Shown here: positions 61,601 to 64,000 of the stretch, piece after piece
Numbering within the stretch: position 1 is the stretch's first letter
Layout of the letters: the number at the start of each line of letters is the position of its first letter
Origin: Streptomyces tibetensis
GTDB lineage: Bacteria; Actinomycetota; Actinomycetes; Streptomycetales; Streptomycetaceae
DNA length: 64,000 nt
Assembly (NCBI RefSeq): GCF_007655005.1
Contig: NZ_SZVW01000001.1
Span: 310,001-374,000 of the forward strand
Direction: 5' to 3'
Notes under the pieces: generated by a model
The model's database searches: none
Told to the model about the DNA's origin: nothing
What the model saw: only the letters and a program-made list of their open reading frames with translations
Made by a program: the position numbers and the translations under genes

Positions 61601-64000
61601 AGTGCGACGCCCCCCTCGCTGGACGTGTCGCTGGACATGTCGGTGTCGCTGGTACCGGGGTCCATGTCCGGCGCCGGCGGGGCCAGGGCGTGCGGCTGCG
61701 GCCGGTACACCCCCTCCACGTGGTCCCAGAAGCCGCGGAAGCCCTCCCACAGCCGCTCTTCCCGCGTGTACTCCACCGGGTTCGCCGGACCCGGATCCTG
61801 CGGATCCCGGCCGAACAGCCGCTCCAGAATCGGCAGCAGCATCGGCTCGTGCTCCCGCGCCCAGGCCGCCCCGTTGTTCCGCGGCCGCCTGGTGTACGGG
61901 TCCCGCCCCGCGTTCACCCCGAGGTACGCGTTCGCCGCCTGCGCGAAATACTCGAACTCGTCCGTCGAGGAATAGTTGTCGGCCGGGTTGCCGTACAGGT
62001 CCCGCCGAATCCCGTCCGGCCACTCCACATCGAGTGGATCGACACCCGGCGGCGGGTACTTCTTGGCCCGGTACGCCACCCCGATGACCCTCCGGTCGGA
62101 GTCATCAAGCGCGAAGTGGTGGATCGCGTGCGCAACCTCGTGATCGAGGGTGGAGTAACCGTCCTGCTGACTGAGCGCACGCGGCACGCTCGTGGCCTCA
62201 CCCACGAGGTTCTCCTCCGGTACCGCCACATCACGATTGGTCCCGACGCCCCGTACGGTGTCCCAGACACGCCGGTCGTTCGGGCCGACCGGCCGCCCCG
62301 CGAGATGCCGGAACGGGTCCAGCGCGGTCATCGCCACGTCCTTGGGGACCGCCACGATGTGCACGTCACTCTTCAGCAGCGCGGCCGCCGTCCCCGGATT
62401 GACCAGCATGCGCGCGATGCGCTTCCGCGCCAGGTCCTCGACCGTCTCCGGCCGGAACGGCCACACCGGCCGGTCCATCCCCGGCTCCACCACCAACATC
62501 AACCGGGCCGCCGCCTCGGCGAACTCCGCGGCGGGCAGGCCCCGCCGCAACGCGTCCACCAGCACCGGATCAGCCATCACCCGCTGCCGCTCATCAGGCG
62601 GCAGCGACGACAGCGCCCGGGACCGGTCCTCCGCCTCCATCCCCAGCAGACGCGACCCGAACTCCCCCACCGGACCGGCCGACACCCCGCCGTGCACCAC
62701 CGCGTGCGACAGGCCCCGGCCCGCGGCACCGGGCAGGGGCAGCCCCTGCGGACCCGTAGCCGCCGAACCCTGCGCCGGCGGGCCCGTAGCCGCCGAACCC
62801 TGCGCCGACGGGCCCGTAGCCGCCGAACCCTGCGCCGGCGGAGCCGCGTTCGCCGACTGCTCCGCGTGCTCCGCCGCCCGATACGCCTCCAGCAACCGGG
62901 CCAGCAGGTTCGGGCTCAGCGTCGGGTCCCAGCCCATCTGCGCGGCGTAGCCCGCCGCGACCCGCTCCAGCTCCGCCCACGTCAACGGCCCCTCGCCGCG
63001 CGCCAGCGCCCGCCGCTCGTACGCCCCGAAGCCCAGGAGCAGCCGCTGGAACTCCGCGGCCTGTGCGGGACTGGTGTCGATGTCGGAGCCGTACACCTCC
63101 CGCAGCGCCCGCACCCACCGCCGTACCCGTTCCTCCCGGTCCGGCACGTCCCCCGGCAGCCCCGCCACGTCCGCCCCCATCGACAGCGCGGACTGTTCGC
63201 CGGAGGAACCACCGGACGTGCCGCGGGGCCTGGAGGTCCCGGGTCTGACCGGCGTGTGGGCATCGCGCTCCCCGTCACGCCCCGGGGACGACGTGGCAGA
63301 CACCGCGTCCGGCGACGAGGACCCGGCGGAACCGGTGCGCCCGACGGTGGCGGGCCGCGGCGTGGGATTGCGCCAGTGCCCCGCGTCCCGGTCTGCGTGG
63401 ACGTGCGACGGGCCCCGATCGGCGGGAAGGGAGCCGGTGTTGCGGGGGCCGGGGACCCGTCCGGGGCGGCGTGCGGTGGCCGGAAGTCCCGCGACGGCCG
63501 ACATGTGGGGCGACGGCGTGGCGAGGAACAGCTCGGACGCCCGGGGCGGCCGGCCGGTGGGGCGCCCGGACCCCTCGGCGGCGGGCGGGGTGACCGGCGA
63601 CGTGAGCGTGCCCGGCAGCGGCAGGCTCTCCATGCGCGCTGTTGTCGGGCCGCCGAGCCGGGAGAATCGAGGCACCGGATCGATGGGCCGGCTGTCCGGG
63701 CCCAGCTCGATCGACATGAAGTAGCTGCCCTCGTAGAGGGGGCGGTCGCTGACGCGCCCGCACTGCGCGTCGATCCAGTAGACGCGGCCTTGGTAGTTGA
63801 CGGCGTTGACGGCGTGGGCGGTCCCGTTCAGCCGCTTGAAGGCGACGATCGCCACCGAGCCGTGCCGGCCGGTGTCGCCTTGGCCGAGCTTCCGCTCGAT
63901 GAGGGGGGCGACGTCCGCGATGCCCAAGCGGTCGTCGGCGGACGGGTTCATGTCGTAGGCCCGCCAGCCGGTGCCCAGCCAGCGCGCGGTCCTGGGCATG
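37684..64000 (-). CDS. Giant multidomain toxin-like protein (5' end outside window)
   Basis: One uninterrupted frame of 8,771 codons ends with TGA at 37684-37686. The protein continues past the right edge, because the domain there lacks its Cys half. In order (window residue numbers): papain-fold toxin end (1-110); Pro-rich linker; helical module (about 275-375); HEVAH metallopeptidase (about 500-750); Asp/Gly repeats (about 1045); OmpA-like domain (about 1580-1680); second papain-fold toxin (1805-1950); beta-rich region (about 2270-3530); coiled coil (about 3900-4145); two OTU-like domains (about 4200-4640); helical repeats; papain-like domain (about 5100-5305); paired helical blocks; OmpA-like domain (about 6445-6540); lonely-Cys domain (Cys6990); papain-like domain (about 7550-7745); acidic C-terminus (DDGDEEGSEGDEGDEGDD). 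No signal peptide or membrane segment is visible in-window. Likely a secreted or surface effector; function inferred. Confidence 0.9.
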   Translation of the reverse strand, partial: MPRTARWLGTGWRAYDMNPSADDRLGIADVAPLIERKLGQGDTGRHGSVAIVAFKRLNGTAHAVNAVNYQGRVYWIDAQCGRVSDRPLYEGSYFMSIELGPDSRPIDPVPRFSRLGGPTTARMESLPLPGTLTSPVTPPAAEGSGRPTGRPPRASELFLATPSPHMSAVAGLPATARRPGRVPGPRNTGSLPADRGPSHVHADRDAGHWRNPTPRPATVGRTGSAGSSSPDAVSATSSPGRDGERDAHTPVRPGTSRPRGTSGGSSGEQSALSMGADVAGLPGDVPDREERVRRWVRALREVYGSDIDTSPAQAAEFQRLLLGFGAYERRALARGEGPLTWAELERVAAGYAAQMGWDPTLSPNLLARLLEAYRAAEHAEQSANAAPPAQGSAATGPSAQGSAATGPPAQGSAATGPQGLPLPGAAGRGLSHAVVHGGVSAGPVGEFGSRLLGMEAEDRSRALSSLPPDERQRVMADPVLVDALRRGLPAAEFAEAAARLMLVVEPGMDRPVWPFRPETVEDLARKRIARMLVNPGTAAALLKSDVHIVAVPKDVAMTALDPFRHLAGRPVGPNDRRVWDTVRGVGTNRDVAVPEENLVGEATSVPRALSQQDGYSTLDHEVAHAIHHFALDDSDRRVIGVAYRAKKYPPPGVDPLDVEWPDGIRRDLYGNPADNYSSTDEFEYFAQAANAYLGVNAGRDPYTRRPRNNGAAWAREHEPMLLPILERLFGRDPQDPGPANPVEYTREERLWEGFRGFWDHVEGVYRPQPHALAPPAPDMDPGTSDTDMSSDTSSEGGVALAAPPAPGEDIEDLWSLHQFFEAGALGRHPLDTLMATARALRRLALAGAGRPGSSPDPLGDLHGLARRVLDLGSDSEVRVDHLRRLGSLALAVPPDLLTSEAALTALPSGLPSAPAPDVESVAGIDDDRWVELFFGPEVRDAREPGTLRDTARALRRLALASAEGPVQLQHAVGRIHGLAGRVLGLGSDGEVTGGHLRRLGALALVAGPDRLGRWDDLASFRADLDALDSDRDSDDSGSHYSDSDGGGSDDGGSDDGGSDDGGRNSEADIDGLLDLYGGDSGTDDPASPDDSAPRAWADARRPRPLTTRDYTVVDDRGDGVLFRRPGDTRYDRRSPRAFDVRADAPEFTMPVQDYAEILATDRPALRISADRTLAVEDGAQGQQVFATAEAVARSSVKLARAGGGVRLETDEDLSIILPTPDGSSRQLFRVTPVLAKGRLDPGEASREFADVVSDGNRTSHLALRDRQSGEVITAPVSANYSEVTGTHPLAEALARVADGETPPDAVRPEWAADVLRRDDRTSGGPGGPLPGRAYGSALSLAEPGDPRRNALSDAARRIGVNEYAWAEVGDGYLVQSILAPGENGESGLKHNYAKPGEQPDGSHAEHHFLSVVLASEDGTHQISMENHARTSEQAHRQRGAVRANLDNLGLDELEEMLAELRREIGRQQGAGIDEHLAEVAGYRDLTQALIRARQAQEELRAASEGSDKRARAERALELATRDAMTRLGRFEPVIPGKRRWYLRMYAQLPGQSVHDVNADLLSEAPSKVANPLTAVVLRGHHADPASITFDEGSTEVPDHADRTVRSLARVAARIGVWNADHQLRLPILKITIEGGDRGHGGNGEARAEAVAALFREHLDTELKRLQAGSPGYRITAANFTIEYHSGPSAVGTGRDKLTLAFDDRRGGPRHVATYGPALSRDSLRQIRPYDQESGGLDRPSEADEQRLRDVFPVDPDGSYQRFPDPRGAHFEWAGPVRRLNLVIPRNSLFTGAGGAPWVRHVNAGWGDPARQLNCLDVTRSGLLSWFGRPTAAAPVQAVRRGSGRGLEVERDSMERTARWLNTGWRIHEEKPGTSARTATANAVRTIEWWLGRGRDDANRHGSAAIVRFQRPDGRVHSVNAFNHQGRIDWVDFQYGRVSDRFLYEGHTFLSIEFGPDGRPVDPVPLAESGHLTLVDTPRGPERLPLPGTLTAPSSAAAAPEVTSPPTPAVSTPVPRTVTEYGPSTARPPQLFLDTHSPHKSTVPGLSATARRSATMPAPAPAVRNTLTLPAAPGPSHAKASRDTGWRKPLRRAGTFGFFGGPDTAAGSSPADPPDPASPRGPSGDETREPSPSSSPRPGRTLAHVLQPTPPFPGAEIDNELTDRRPPRVDRDLLPPPVVQRASNFADDSRMPAYVDGLLPFSTDGTPEGAEAALFAFGQGHPYLRSPGTAARAIADLLHGEDEETRPAEPADSPAPRNPARSSDIDVGVQHRLERAMREQPRTFAGDGREFIYRAESGRLRKLRVRIRNYGAWERFADSTGPTKIDNQYRAKTTVGGSKSLSTTQQVGPAVPIGPLPGGFAAFGRLGTRLARSRDTAYTLQDEVTSQGESKADDHSHVHIDDVYYEVHVTDTRAPRPARKGVLGTRWRARPERAGAPDLDSGVPLRDGLGLRLADSLTAPYDAVRIPQRMRLNAESDYRHVTTEDFGPVQEILDWAVDRVGAEPGSTAHDELAAFFSSGNFHQLADRLSRSMVPGKPLFADDKKHTPLGAFVIDRVEPGEAVLASESDKAKLAQTGQLTVQNTRKHTRTHALEFFGVLGPTFNTSDLTLGLLDGFFEKVRLRFQFGPGGRLGHTRGRYATVGGSGAVKSTGKSATGTALYRVEKTVYVRRTGDAEPTAFRTWSLDRMTHREARRLAGLDDGTTLAKRGGKGTEPYAPAYLTEDDPPTLGMSRVVQFLYADGRYLGTPEQGDSPAGTRLATVTHQVVEALAREYPGMIAPIEDFGDPADSRWRNHAHYQMALHNLLTVYNALSHHASAGNLETMRTTGLRVPLQDPGRFTRGHRYIWLGARMTGRTFEGTTDNLLSYSTPGVTNADGGRYGTQATEATFEALFSSMDRGATDRYGAPAHSVTGQLGYRGNWQQRAETPYGSTASAEPSADTAEPAHLYSYDLAITVSTGGYWRFRSLLRGITSLGLLGTQLFVFRTPRAGLTDDEGNPLPALRAKVLLAVPAEHSPDTDPHAEGADNPYRGPGRITQGRLSDPETRALVDRTPTAPVQPHDPGPLDGQPHQTVSVLAPPHGEGIVDDVLDEAAQGQWHLTYEGVPAHDAVVRAHQPQLLTADFDQIATQLGLRATGLFSKGPYLDWLATVVHRIRVTGLRALGRPEPVKSSVTVGASTAMSGTQARSATHAVGGSVVYGQSQSAGPGVSGGYGGFWRPWVRLGSETETVTRTVTTDTSWSTSDHQVLTSGDAEHQVAADVRSIGLLKPAGRLLMLQKGRHRAGRWQRIKGGWLGHIPERTAAEMRLIPGDDLGTGPLYTNRTWSLPGWLRRHPFGQYPVNSLNVTEALTAFDQKLDGLGRDLDGVSREAVRRLVSGRVARALRQEMTGTGSSLPARTTSDWKSLRVGKRDVRVRVRLIPVEDGQDFDRLWPGSEVGESRTAVETRTRAFEQGRGSDAGTTVTEAVRTGDPDVPAAGPSLTETGSNRQVLSGSSGITLTRPRKTTTKGPHAQFTTRYRLQLTLEIGRMRGDTPRDPATSRISHEQDVGTLKDIIPLSLLRPDPADGGRPGAEPDPLGPPEPADESPAVNVLTSATDRIPPDQLWDRVRAWRSERQPGEAPFEMPPSGFDVRTVIGAEGVEAAGLLALAKAYDNRLAHVSGQLTGDALAEALRRARLTPLTAEGTGAAQVLEDSSGTAALSTFAEDATGDSGYHTAGLTENTILDSATGHLARYMRPDLGGAQLLAVADGGDMEAAQQHTQNATANTNYGGVTDTAIGGFPMIKTQPLGTVNMGVSATGANALDSDGQAVTNEQVHQTKVKPTTGRMFAFAIPTAWLSVAEVDRQLKDSAPGAWIREHLMGPFGGIKPGIQAVETQTQVIAWVREDVARHLGLITDENFPERVAEAWQKVNEAAEALTEADAEYWSLRRGVPLLHEAVTAAQAEYALSRWRHYAAERAARAADRSARHHYRTAVAAADETARGPAVNFPEAVGDQRVRDRLQAAEKATEEAAEAVREAQLAALLATAAGQADADRLLADTSEAKADADRLVTFIRQDARDRLVAEARQTRDEVTGGAAERVVSAHDAVQAAHHTLRTAERTRDARLSELAEQRTRAETAADTLHRLHGEAGRLTRWHQLPDDPDSGAEGAGRTRAGVPEPLLTAGELTGGTGTAPLETVTEDSEKTPFYTPATVLADGSPALTSPEGTTHPLRDVPEDGTSFYHAFIAAHGRITDDADTLRTRFAEALAALPDDAPLLAYLAPDEKDTFTAAEVEAAGLDLGTGTPERREFDAFGVIPHSAGDRPIPERRHHPLTPAQRRGLAAAQLRRPAAHADKQTWDNAAADLLPALAARMHGTVVRVVHEDGSFLDCPPDSEPLTDDTTPGVILHLADERFRAVLPEEVEAGPATPAPDTPDKPPADDALPAHAHRPWTWEGLTDGESEGEPKYDAASDPARLTDPDGYAYRLAVPPGDGNRFYAALAMALNDAGMPSPNGGGEFQPLDLSSSAYLPLPGMARLDPRATFRLQELAGAGITLTDDQRREFERGGGRLPEPPLPLSRRQEEALIRAQLFAARRWNRPTALLAAELVARNTDIHLTLVHENGTIDTFGVALGEDAGNAVTLYERGDEYLAALPEGDRNPRPPRDHRTTKPPEPPRRPTLPEIVVLPPDGPEGGKGEPKAPPAGDGLGSRNELPPVRDITAELAEPARSTEPAAPAEDPASGSDPYDDSAPHDRDSRDSDPYAAALAEFDALSRLHGLYDAYAAHGPGTAREVLRRLDTLRAKVPELADGPLELDALARHVLDPDGFGPVTAGERAELFRLALDAADNTPSLAVLAGLHLARQGVLGVWDHGGDADTYTARVLHRYDENSGPEHRGELYRLVNQARDTGRDIGSTAELGAFHLEREGVLDSETLLRDTGGRAFGRYLDGHGRGGLDFDPSRVTLIRYRSDDAIDHDASVSVPAPWHRPGGPAPWVLWANDALGNDLLTGVVPPEDVAALLSHDPQARGLPPDAEIVWLLPSADPEEGETDNVDALLLATSLATGHLARASYGEGGLYQDQDTGRVTLALGRDAAGRPQTAEDWVSIAPVTRPALAPVTAPAPDTVPRVLSRADLTDLVDDMVAGLPSGGASERRCVELLGALRDKLYGEDGVRAGGVVDESVLDRSPRTRLVRGPGWGRVGTWSAVADALRDVRRAGPGSVALVLARRPGSVSLVRGRWPEDGLGHAFAAYHTADGGVVWVDASKPEMHRVLTDPPESALLFDTQAVVIGPSGRVAVDALRPFTESSSVEHAVLDGAVRDEYGAPGSTGPAAPAPPSAATPPAPLIAGATYGPDAAPAPAAVVEAPDGTPARVGEVRPVPYRNESGAKVGVSLRGAEPWRHPQRSYGLLPEVDRFTEVRWAPDKSNPPRASAVVAEGPPQWAPFSRVFLVGIDGDGTAAWLRPGSGAAVAFGYAQVADYLLEHVPELTRQPANTAVLVVGADVAGPHARGRDPLEWPVAGQVLADGMPPDQWVWTSGLGLEVGFAMRREPDGHGGSKLVKVLRLTEGDWLAGFRPEPSPAQLAAWAERVTGDPGRAGDVQRWWRAVRLVYGPLLEDDEAAFEALLRGFDALDQWRAGRGDASPLTWTGLRAVVDPYMEAVNARFTEAGHDRVGLWQGLLLTLVSAAGEVGTELVLHDFDLKPRHEPRRVWEGAPEPAVTPGAGAAAEPPETPAPVLPSAPLPLEPQPAEGLEQLPDARPLAVDSAGSAESADQVLASAWEAHARAWAEFAAAVAGAASEERAGRAGDEDTLMAGLDLGFWAAAELARERLEEAEARLRALGVALEVVAGARGAAGEGVVAPVVPRDEAQRWWIAGQLTEETEDDVIGVAAQLVANAGDGLDRADVQAAGVTPVHDPWADVEMMLGGADDRVPVDALSLVDLARVLMVRPGPWVDALDAVAANVSLRLWKSAYDDFADFAGAGGAAPVMSPDGAMETDVARAWAAAVSLVLPVEPHAVLADSRYAGEGFRGAVRSVAENLLMWGPETEDALRSAAELADVLRPELGLRPRWNAPPADDAGPGDSAPPVFASPVPFSPAPWVPTSPASPAPQPDATTAPVAPQAPVPARPVLPLPSGSGAASGSGQLPAARPLDVDATDSAWEAHRRAWDELVVVSAQFNAASASGLAGRDREVKNARKRWRRAREKVEDAESRLWALGVPLGTLTEARAAAVGKAAEAPDVPTNSDQLLWIAHQLTGEDVEPVAARLAEGESAGLNAALLRAASAEREPLVYLARTLMLQRSGSWAKELNEAAAKASRRLWESAYEDFADAAPGMAPGGATAANVAPAWAAALFLVLPPEPHEPRSDHRYAVEKYRKSVREVADHLLKSGPGTGAAALANRLRSSEQGLRPCWNAPAADRAGPGDPAPRVFAAPVAPQAPASFGSPRPVSHAPSAQRPPAPPAPPAVASAPGLPPLSVVEFAPGGSRPSESGRAAVRELVLKAASAGLRNWRVDVAPPQIDITAYGADAADGGEGRVRAVRSLATGYLDQALDMLQGPPVAGVRRPTARNFAFGLAWGDGAGRPSDEVVALAGVPRAELERRATVGFTLTPDAAALERLAALHARDRKLRGTAFDVDVLARRVLHLPKDASVEQTVRAELFGLVRDAEQAGRAGSLVALGAFHLDKLGAAGPDGSSYFTVPGSDGERRIPGVNWLGPEVMGAMDALELDTDWGDVLAPQWDGSLAVSGPRRATPWPKGETPVVAGGDMRDGRVVVRLPDRSTRDADVEEFVELMAISLARAGLPSGTPIVLAIPFLGQYRLLLQELTERTGLEVWAHSGEVRVSARPDGKSRIGTVSGRPGVPVGTWFPLRPGEGPVLDESVPGWYGDVLLWPVVSEATGEPFAYASFTPGQYAVEEETERRGGRMRTSVHFYRPTETLGPEFELPRPGPEADPFPESDAFRFDAHGGRGSMKVAVWSGNRVAGRSLTEDEAVAWVKWLVAHLPRDRWLDLAACWLGTPKDSTRPGPVRRGHFALGGFVADPLRELSVADRVADETELWVRASTGPLRTGTLRGSGRSVWGVDADARGRTRGFTLARPRPKGAALDRLAVAALLHSGPDPVPAEARVRTLVAVRALRLMFGLHVDGADDSVELLRGVLAVEEMWLADPEFRRAGPLTLDLLRRVVAAHPAAASGAVDQDVVRRVLAAASAWWAARPRGPRGERLEQPWDFVELPAVRRGAAWLNGPGATSEAVTALGLSGPGEVGETERSRMLWAYVKTVDLLNGLDEAGVDALARRVHHMDQDFDVDQADRDDLRTLLTRAFAVGRDASDPDEAAAFSLEEVYGAFTGTGMDTVQDGAPGRSRDFTGESRQGVNLAQIRTPGGLVDTPWRNRNRQAPARVPALLRAEPDRVDPDKIWLVIDSQALRIPVSECLALMANDPDLTDREPGTEILLSHPGPGADIAAVAQRLTQLGAPVLWTFTPTNLSGKDDRGNPVLTADSVPVWHRAEVEPPSLTEPAPHPVPPPYPPPGSTGRAAPAPPSAAATPAPRPAALAMGAPYGADEDGTATSPGRASRVLSRGELEGLVDGVALRVPPGASERRCLELLTALRDELHPGAGLPSGVRAGGAVDDSVLDRPGVASGLVVGPGWGRVGSWGAVEEALRDSEHAGPGSVALVLARRPGEGLGHAFAAYHTAGGGVVWVDASKSEGHRVLDDPPEAALLSDARAVVVGPSGRAVADALEPSAQSSSVAHALLDFAVRDEYGALGTEVEHRYPLDIGPLTPELLRRLGVAGHIVGQPDLRKVVLAEGPGIRVTVDATPFWLHRATDRLIDIAVQPPPEAGFETVTRFIPEVDTDPAAVVPGERRWSWAESEIQRKLVRDRLARTGRTEEGGRPIPLRELLGDLPGWTLTEAGHLTTVNPLALGHNGRDYAQFSLGGAPVSRMMAWDHAIDRMGNKNTLPLFGAGRHFGGRAARELVGWLGYRDEAIADVLPFLAAIPDVGEVWGYGWMALTQSAAGPVAPAFAGIGTLLKNRLSVASRNPFDSVRRALRPGTRDFLDKRHDQLSEIAHAVMREEVERTFAFYRPGMVVPDGFFDIGTVRRPSPREHLTFAWTGLTSQGRRIGQYESVGMDELPGLDTEGGLAVPLAVDEFRAYGIDGLLMTEEQIGRAGAELVELGRRMYEEAVAARVPLSPEVLLRSVERIVNHPVVRAFAPFLPLAGNGVPRVDGPPRPLLTLAEGMTVARALAGYALGHIRLPADSPEYRLMATAVEEASALLGSGSVPAGARARVEEVIRSAATVLTAVREAPPPTIEWREEVEALDGTPVLVDRVSLVRHRNASDVPVGVSARRDGAWQQRQESYGLLPLVEYVPEARWGPGPEGAAGTPAVVSDGSWEEAPFGRLFLVGLDGDGTAAWLPVRSEDGSGESAVAFGYKAVIDYLFACAPELTGRPEDTDVLVAGADVAGPYAAGRDPLEWPVAGQVLANQTGFDGWVWASALGLEFGFTSGVEEVVGEDGVTRQKRVVRLQLAEGDALVGFRREPSSVQLAAQAEGLTGDRTRVGDVRRWRRAARLVYGPLLENDEAAFEALLRGFHALDLWRAREGDVSPLTWDALRALATAYASGAGQPMTLAQALPRALAAAAAEVRVDLGPSFRFDLTPRYEPRRAWEEAPASSAVGRALTAVEPPAPAHPAPPLLFGPGAAEGVAQLAAARPLTGEAADSGGRVLVAPVAPQEPAPASPAPRLTEGELRAHVARDGLFPDEHALELFAELDDGDEEGSEGDEGDEGDDGSDG
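38080..39140 (-). other. Duplicated module, distal copy (giant protein)
   Basis: This block of about 350 residues matches 46980-47980 in order and wording: YGLLPLVEY versus YGLLPEVDR, FLVGLDGDGTAAWL versus FLVGIDGDGTAAWL, VLVAGADVAGP versus VLVVGADVAGP, DPLEWPVAGQVLA in both, and RLVYGPLLENDEAAFEALLR versus RLVYGPLLEDDEAAFEALLR. It follows the papain-like domain in both places, so a larger unit was duplicated. Confidence 0.85.
40765..41345 (-). other. Papain-like Cys-His-Asp domain, distal copy
   Basis: ASERRCLELLTALRDEL carries the candidate nucleophile Cys7579. GLGHAFAAYHTAGGGVVWVDAS carries His7664 and Asp7680. The spacing is that of papain-fold toxin/glutamine-deamidase domains. It is the duplicate of the 48085-48700 domain. 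Confidence 0.75.
42990..43100 (-). other. Intact 'lonely-Cys' type motif
   Basis: DRWLDLAACWLGTPKDS ends a hydrophobic strand with Cys6990 and is followed about 50 residues later by ELWVRASTGPL. This is the pattern of the recurring alpha/beta module in giant Streptomyces proteins. Other copies in this protein lack the Cys (EILLSHPGPG near 41700, PIVLAIPFLG near 43640, EIVWLLPSAD near 48960). Confidence 0.6.
44380..44670 (-). other. OmpA-like domain, distal copy
   Basis: VVEFAPGGSRPSESGRAAV and later the helix EGRVRAVRSLATGYLDQAL follow the OmpA/MotB C-terminal pattern: a strand with 'F..gs..p', then a G-R-x-R-A helix. This suggests peptidoglycan or glycan contact. Confidence 0.6.
44730..46830 (-). 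other. Tandem pair of about 300-residue helical blocks
   Basis: Two consecutive blocks (about 46830-45690 and 45690-44730) share LPAARPLDVD or LPDARPLAVD, SAWEAHRRAWDE or SAWEAHARAWAE, RLWESAYEDFAD or RLWKSAYDDFAD, and LGLRPRWNAPPAD or QGLRPCWNAPAAD. Each ends in a linker containing APVAPQAP. They are internal duplications joined by repeated linkers. Confidence 0.85.
46980..48000 (-). other. Duplicated module, proximal copy (giant protein)
   Basis: This is the counterpart of 38080-39140. It includes RVFLVGIDGDGTAAWLRPGS, DPLEWPVAGQVLADGMPPDQ and RLVYGPLLEDDEAAFEALLR. A third, more diverged copy of the last helical piece (VRRWVRALREVYGSDIDT) lies near 63100. Confidence 0.85.
48085..48700 (-). 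other. Papain-like Cys-His-Asp domain, proximal copy
   Basis: ASERRCVELLGALRDKL (Cys5132), GLGHAFAAYHTADGGVVWVD (His5223, Asp5239). All three presumed catalytic residues are kept. The stretch GPGWGRVGTWSAVADALRD between them is nearly the same as in the 40765-41345 copy. Confidence 0.75.
50090..50650 (-). other. Degenerate OTU-like domain B
   Basis: PPGDGNRFYAALAMAL matches the OTU peptidase start 'GDGNCFFRAL', but Arg4472 replaces the catalytic Cys. The C-terminal part TLVHENGTIDTF and VTLYERGDEYLAALPEG also follows the OTU pattern but has Glu where His is expected. A non-catalytic, binding role is inferred. Confidence 0.6.
50810..51400 (-). other. Degenerate OTU-like domain A
   Basis: PEDGTSFYHAFIAAHG resembles an OTU nucleophile region with Ser4217 in the Cys position. 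RVVHEDGSFLDCP and VILHLADERFRAVLPEE match the C-terminal strands, without the usual His-Tyr. It is adjacent to domain B, so the pair arose by duplication. Confidence 0.6.
51570..52300 (-). other. Coiled-coil/helical rod
   Basis: About 240 residues are rich in Ala, Glu, Arg and Asp without Pro or Gly breaks (for example AAEKATEEAAEAVREAQLAA and AHHTLRTAERTRDARLSELA). This suggests a long helical stalk between the beta-rich region and the OTU-like domains. Confidence 0.75.
53400..57200 (-). other. Beta-rich region of about 1,270 residues
   Basis: This region has many alternating hydrophobic and Ser/Thr/Arg strands (for example SVTVGASTAMSGTQARSATH, ETETVTRTVTTDTSWSTSDH, AVKSTGKSATGTALYRVEKT), with few helices and no known enzymatic motif. 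It could be a scaffold, a barrel or a translocation module. No family was recognised. Confidence 0.5.
58160..58600 (-). other. Papain-fold toxin (glutamine-deamidase type, Tox-PL) domain, complete
   Basis: RQLNCLDVTRSGLLSWFGRP has the nucleophile Cys1814. RVHSVNAFNHQGRIDWVDFQ has His1916 and Asp1931. This is the order and spacing of the Tox-PL/PF15644 group found in polymorphic toxins. The linker after it contains LFLDTHSPHKSTVPGLSATA. Confidence 0.8.
58960..59260 (-). other. OmpA-like domain, proximal copy
   Basis: ASITFDEGSTEVPDHADRTV followed by ILKITIEGGDRGHGGNGEAR and AEAVAALFREHLDTELKRLQ fits the OmpA-like fold. It directly precedes the complete Tox-PL domain. Confidence 0.6.
60812..60871. 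repeat. 15-base tandem repeat encoding Ser-Asp-Asp-Gly-Gly
   Basis: Four units of CTGCCGCCGTCGTCG (the last with one change) encode (S)DDGG repeats in an acidic linker of the giant protein. Confidence 0.9.
61760..62500 (-). other. Zinc metallopeptidase domain (anthrax lethal-factor-like)
   Basis: STLDHEVAHAIHHFALDDSD has the HExxH site (His620, Glu621, His624). YSSTDEFEYFAQAANAYLG provides the likely third ligand Glu683 in an E-(Y/F)-F-A context. This is the arrangement of gluzincins of the lethal-factor C-terminal type. The domain is preceded by EATSVPRALSQQDGYSTL and is embedded between helical modules. Confidence 0.72.
62753..62842. repeat. 30-base tandem repeat encoding PPAQGSAATG
   Basis: About three units of CGCCGAACCCTGCGCCGGCG plus GGCCCGTAGC encode an Ala/Gly/Pro linker. 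Frame is kept whatever the copy number. Confidence 0.9.
63640..64000 (-). other. Papain-fold toxin (Tox-PL) domain, C-terminal half at window edge
   Basis: TAHAVNAVNYQGRVYWIDAQ has His62 and Asp77, matching the complete copy at 58160-58600 (RTARWLNTGWRIHEE versus RTARWLGTGWRAYDM). The Cys half lies beyond the right edge, which shows the gene extends outside the window. It is followed by LFLATPSPHMSAVAGLPATA, the same linker type as after the other copy. Confidence 0.8.

Noticed and set aside
62753..62842. CRISPR-like array
   Set aside because: The 30-base units are directly adjacent without spacers and are translated in frame.
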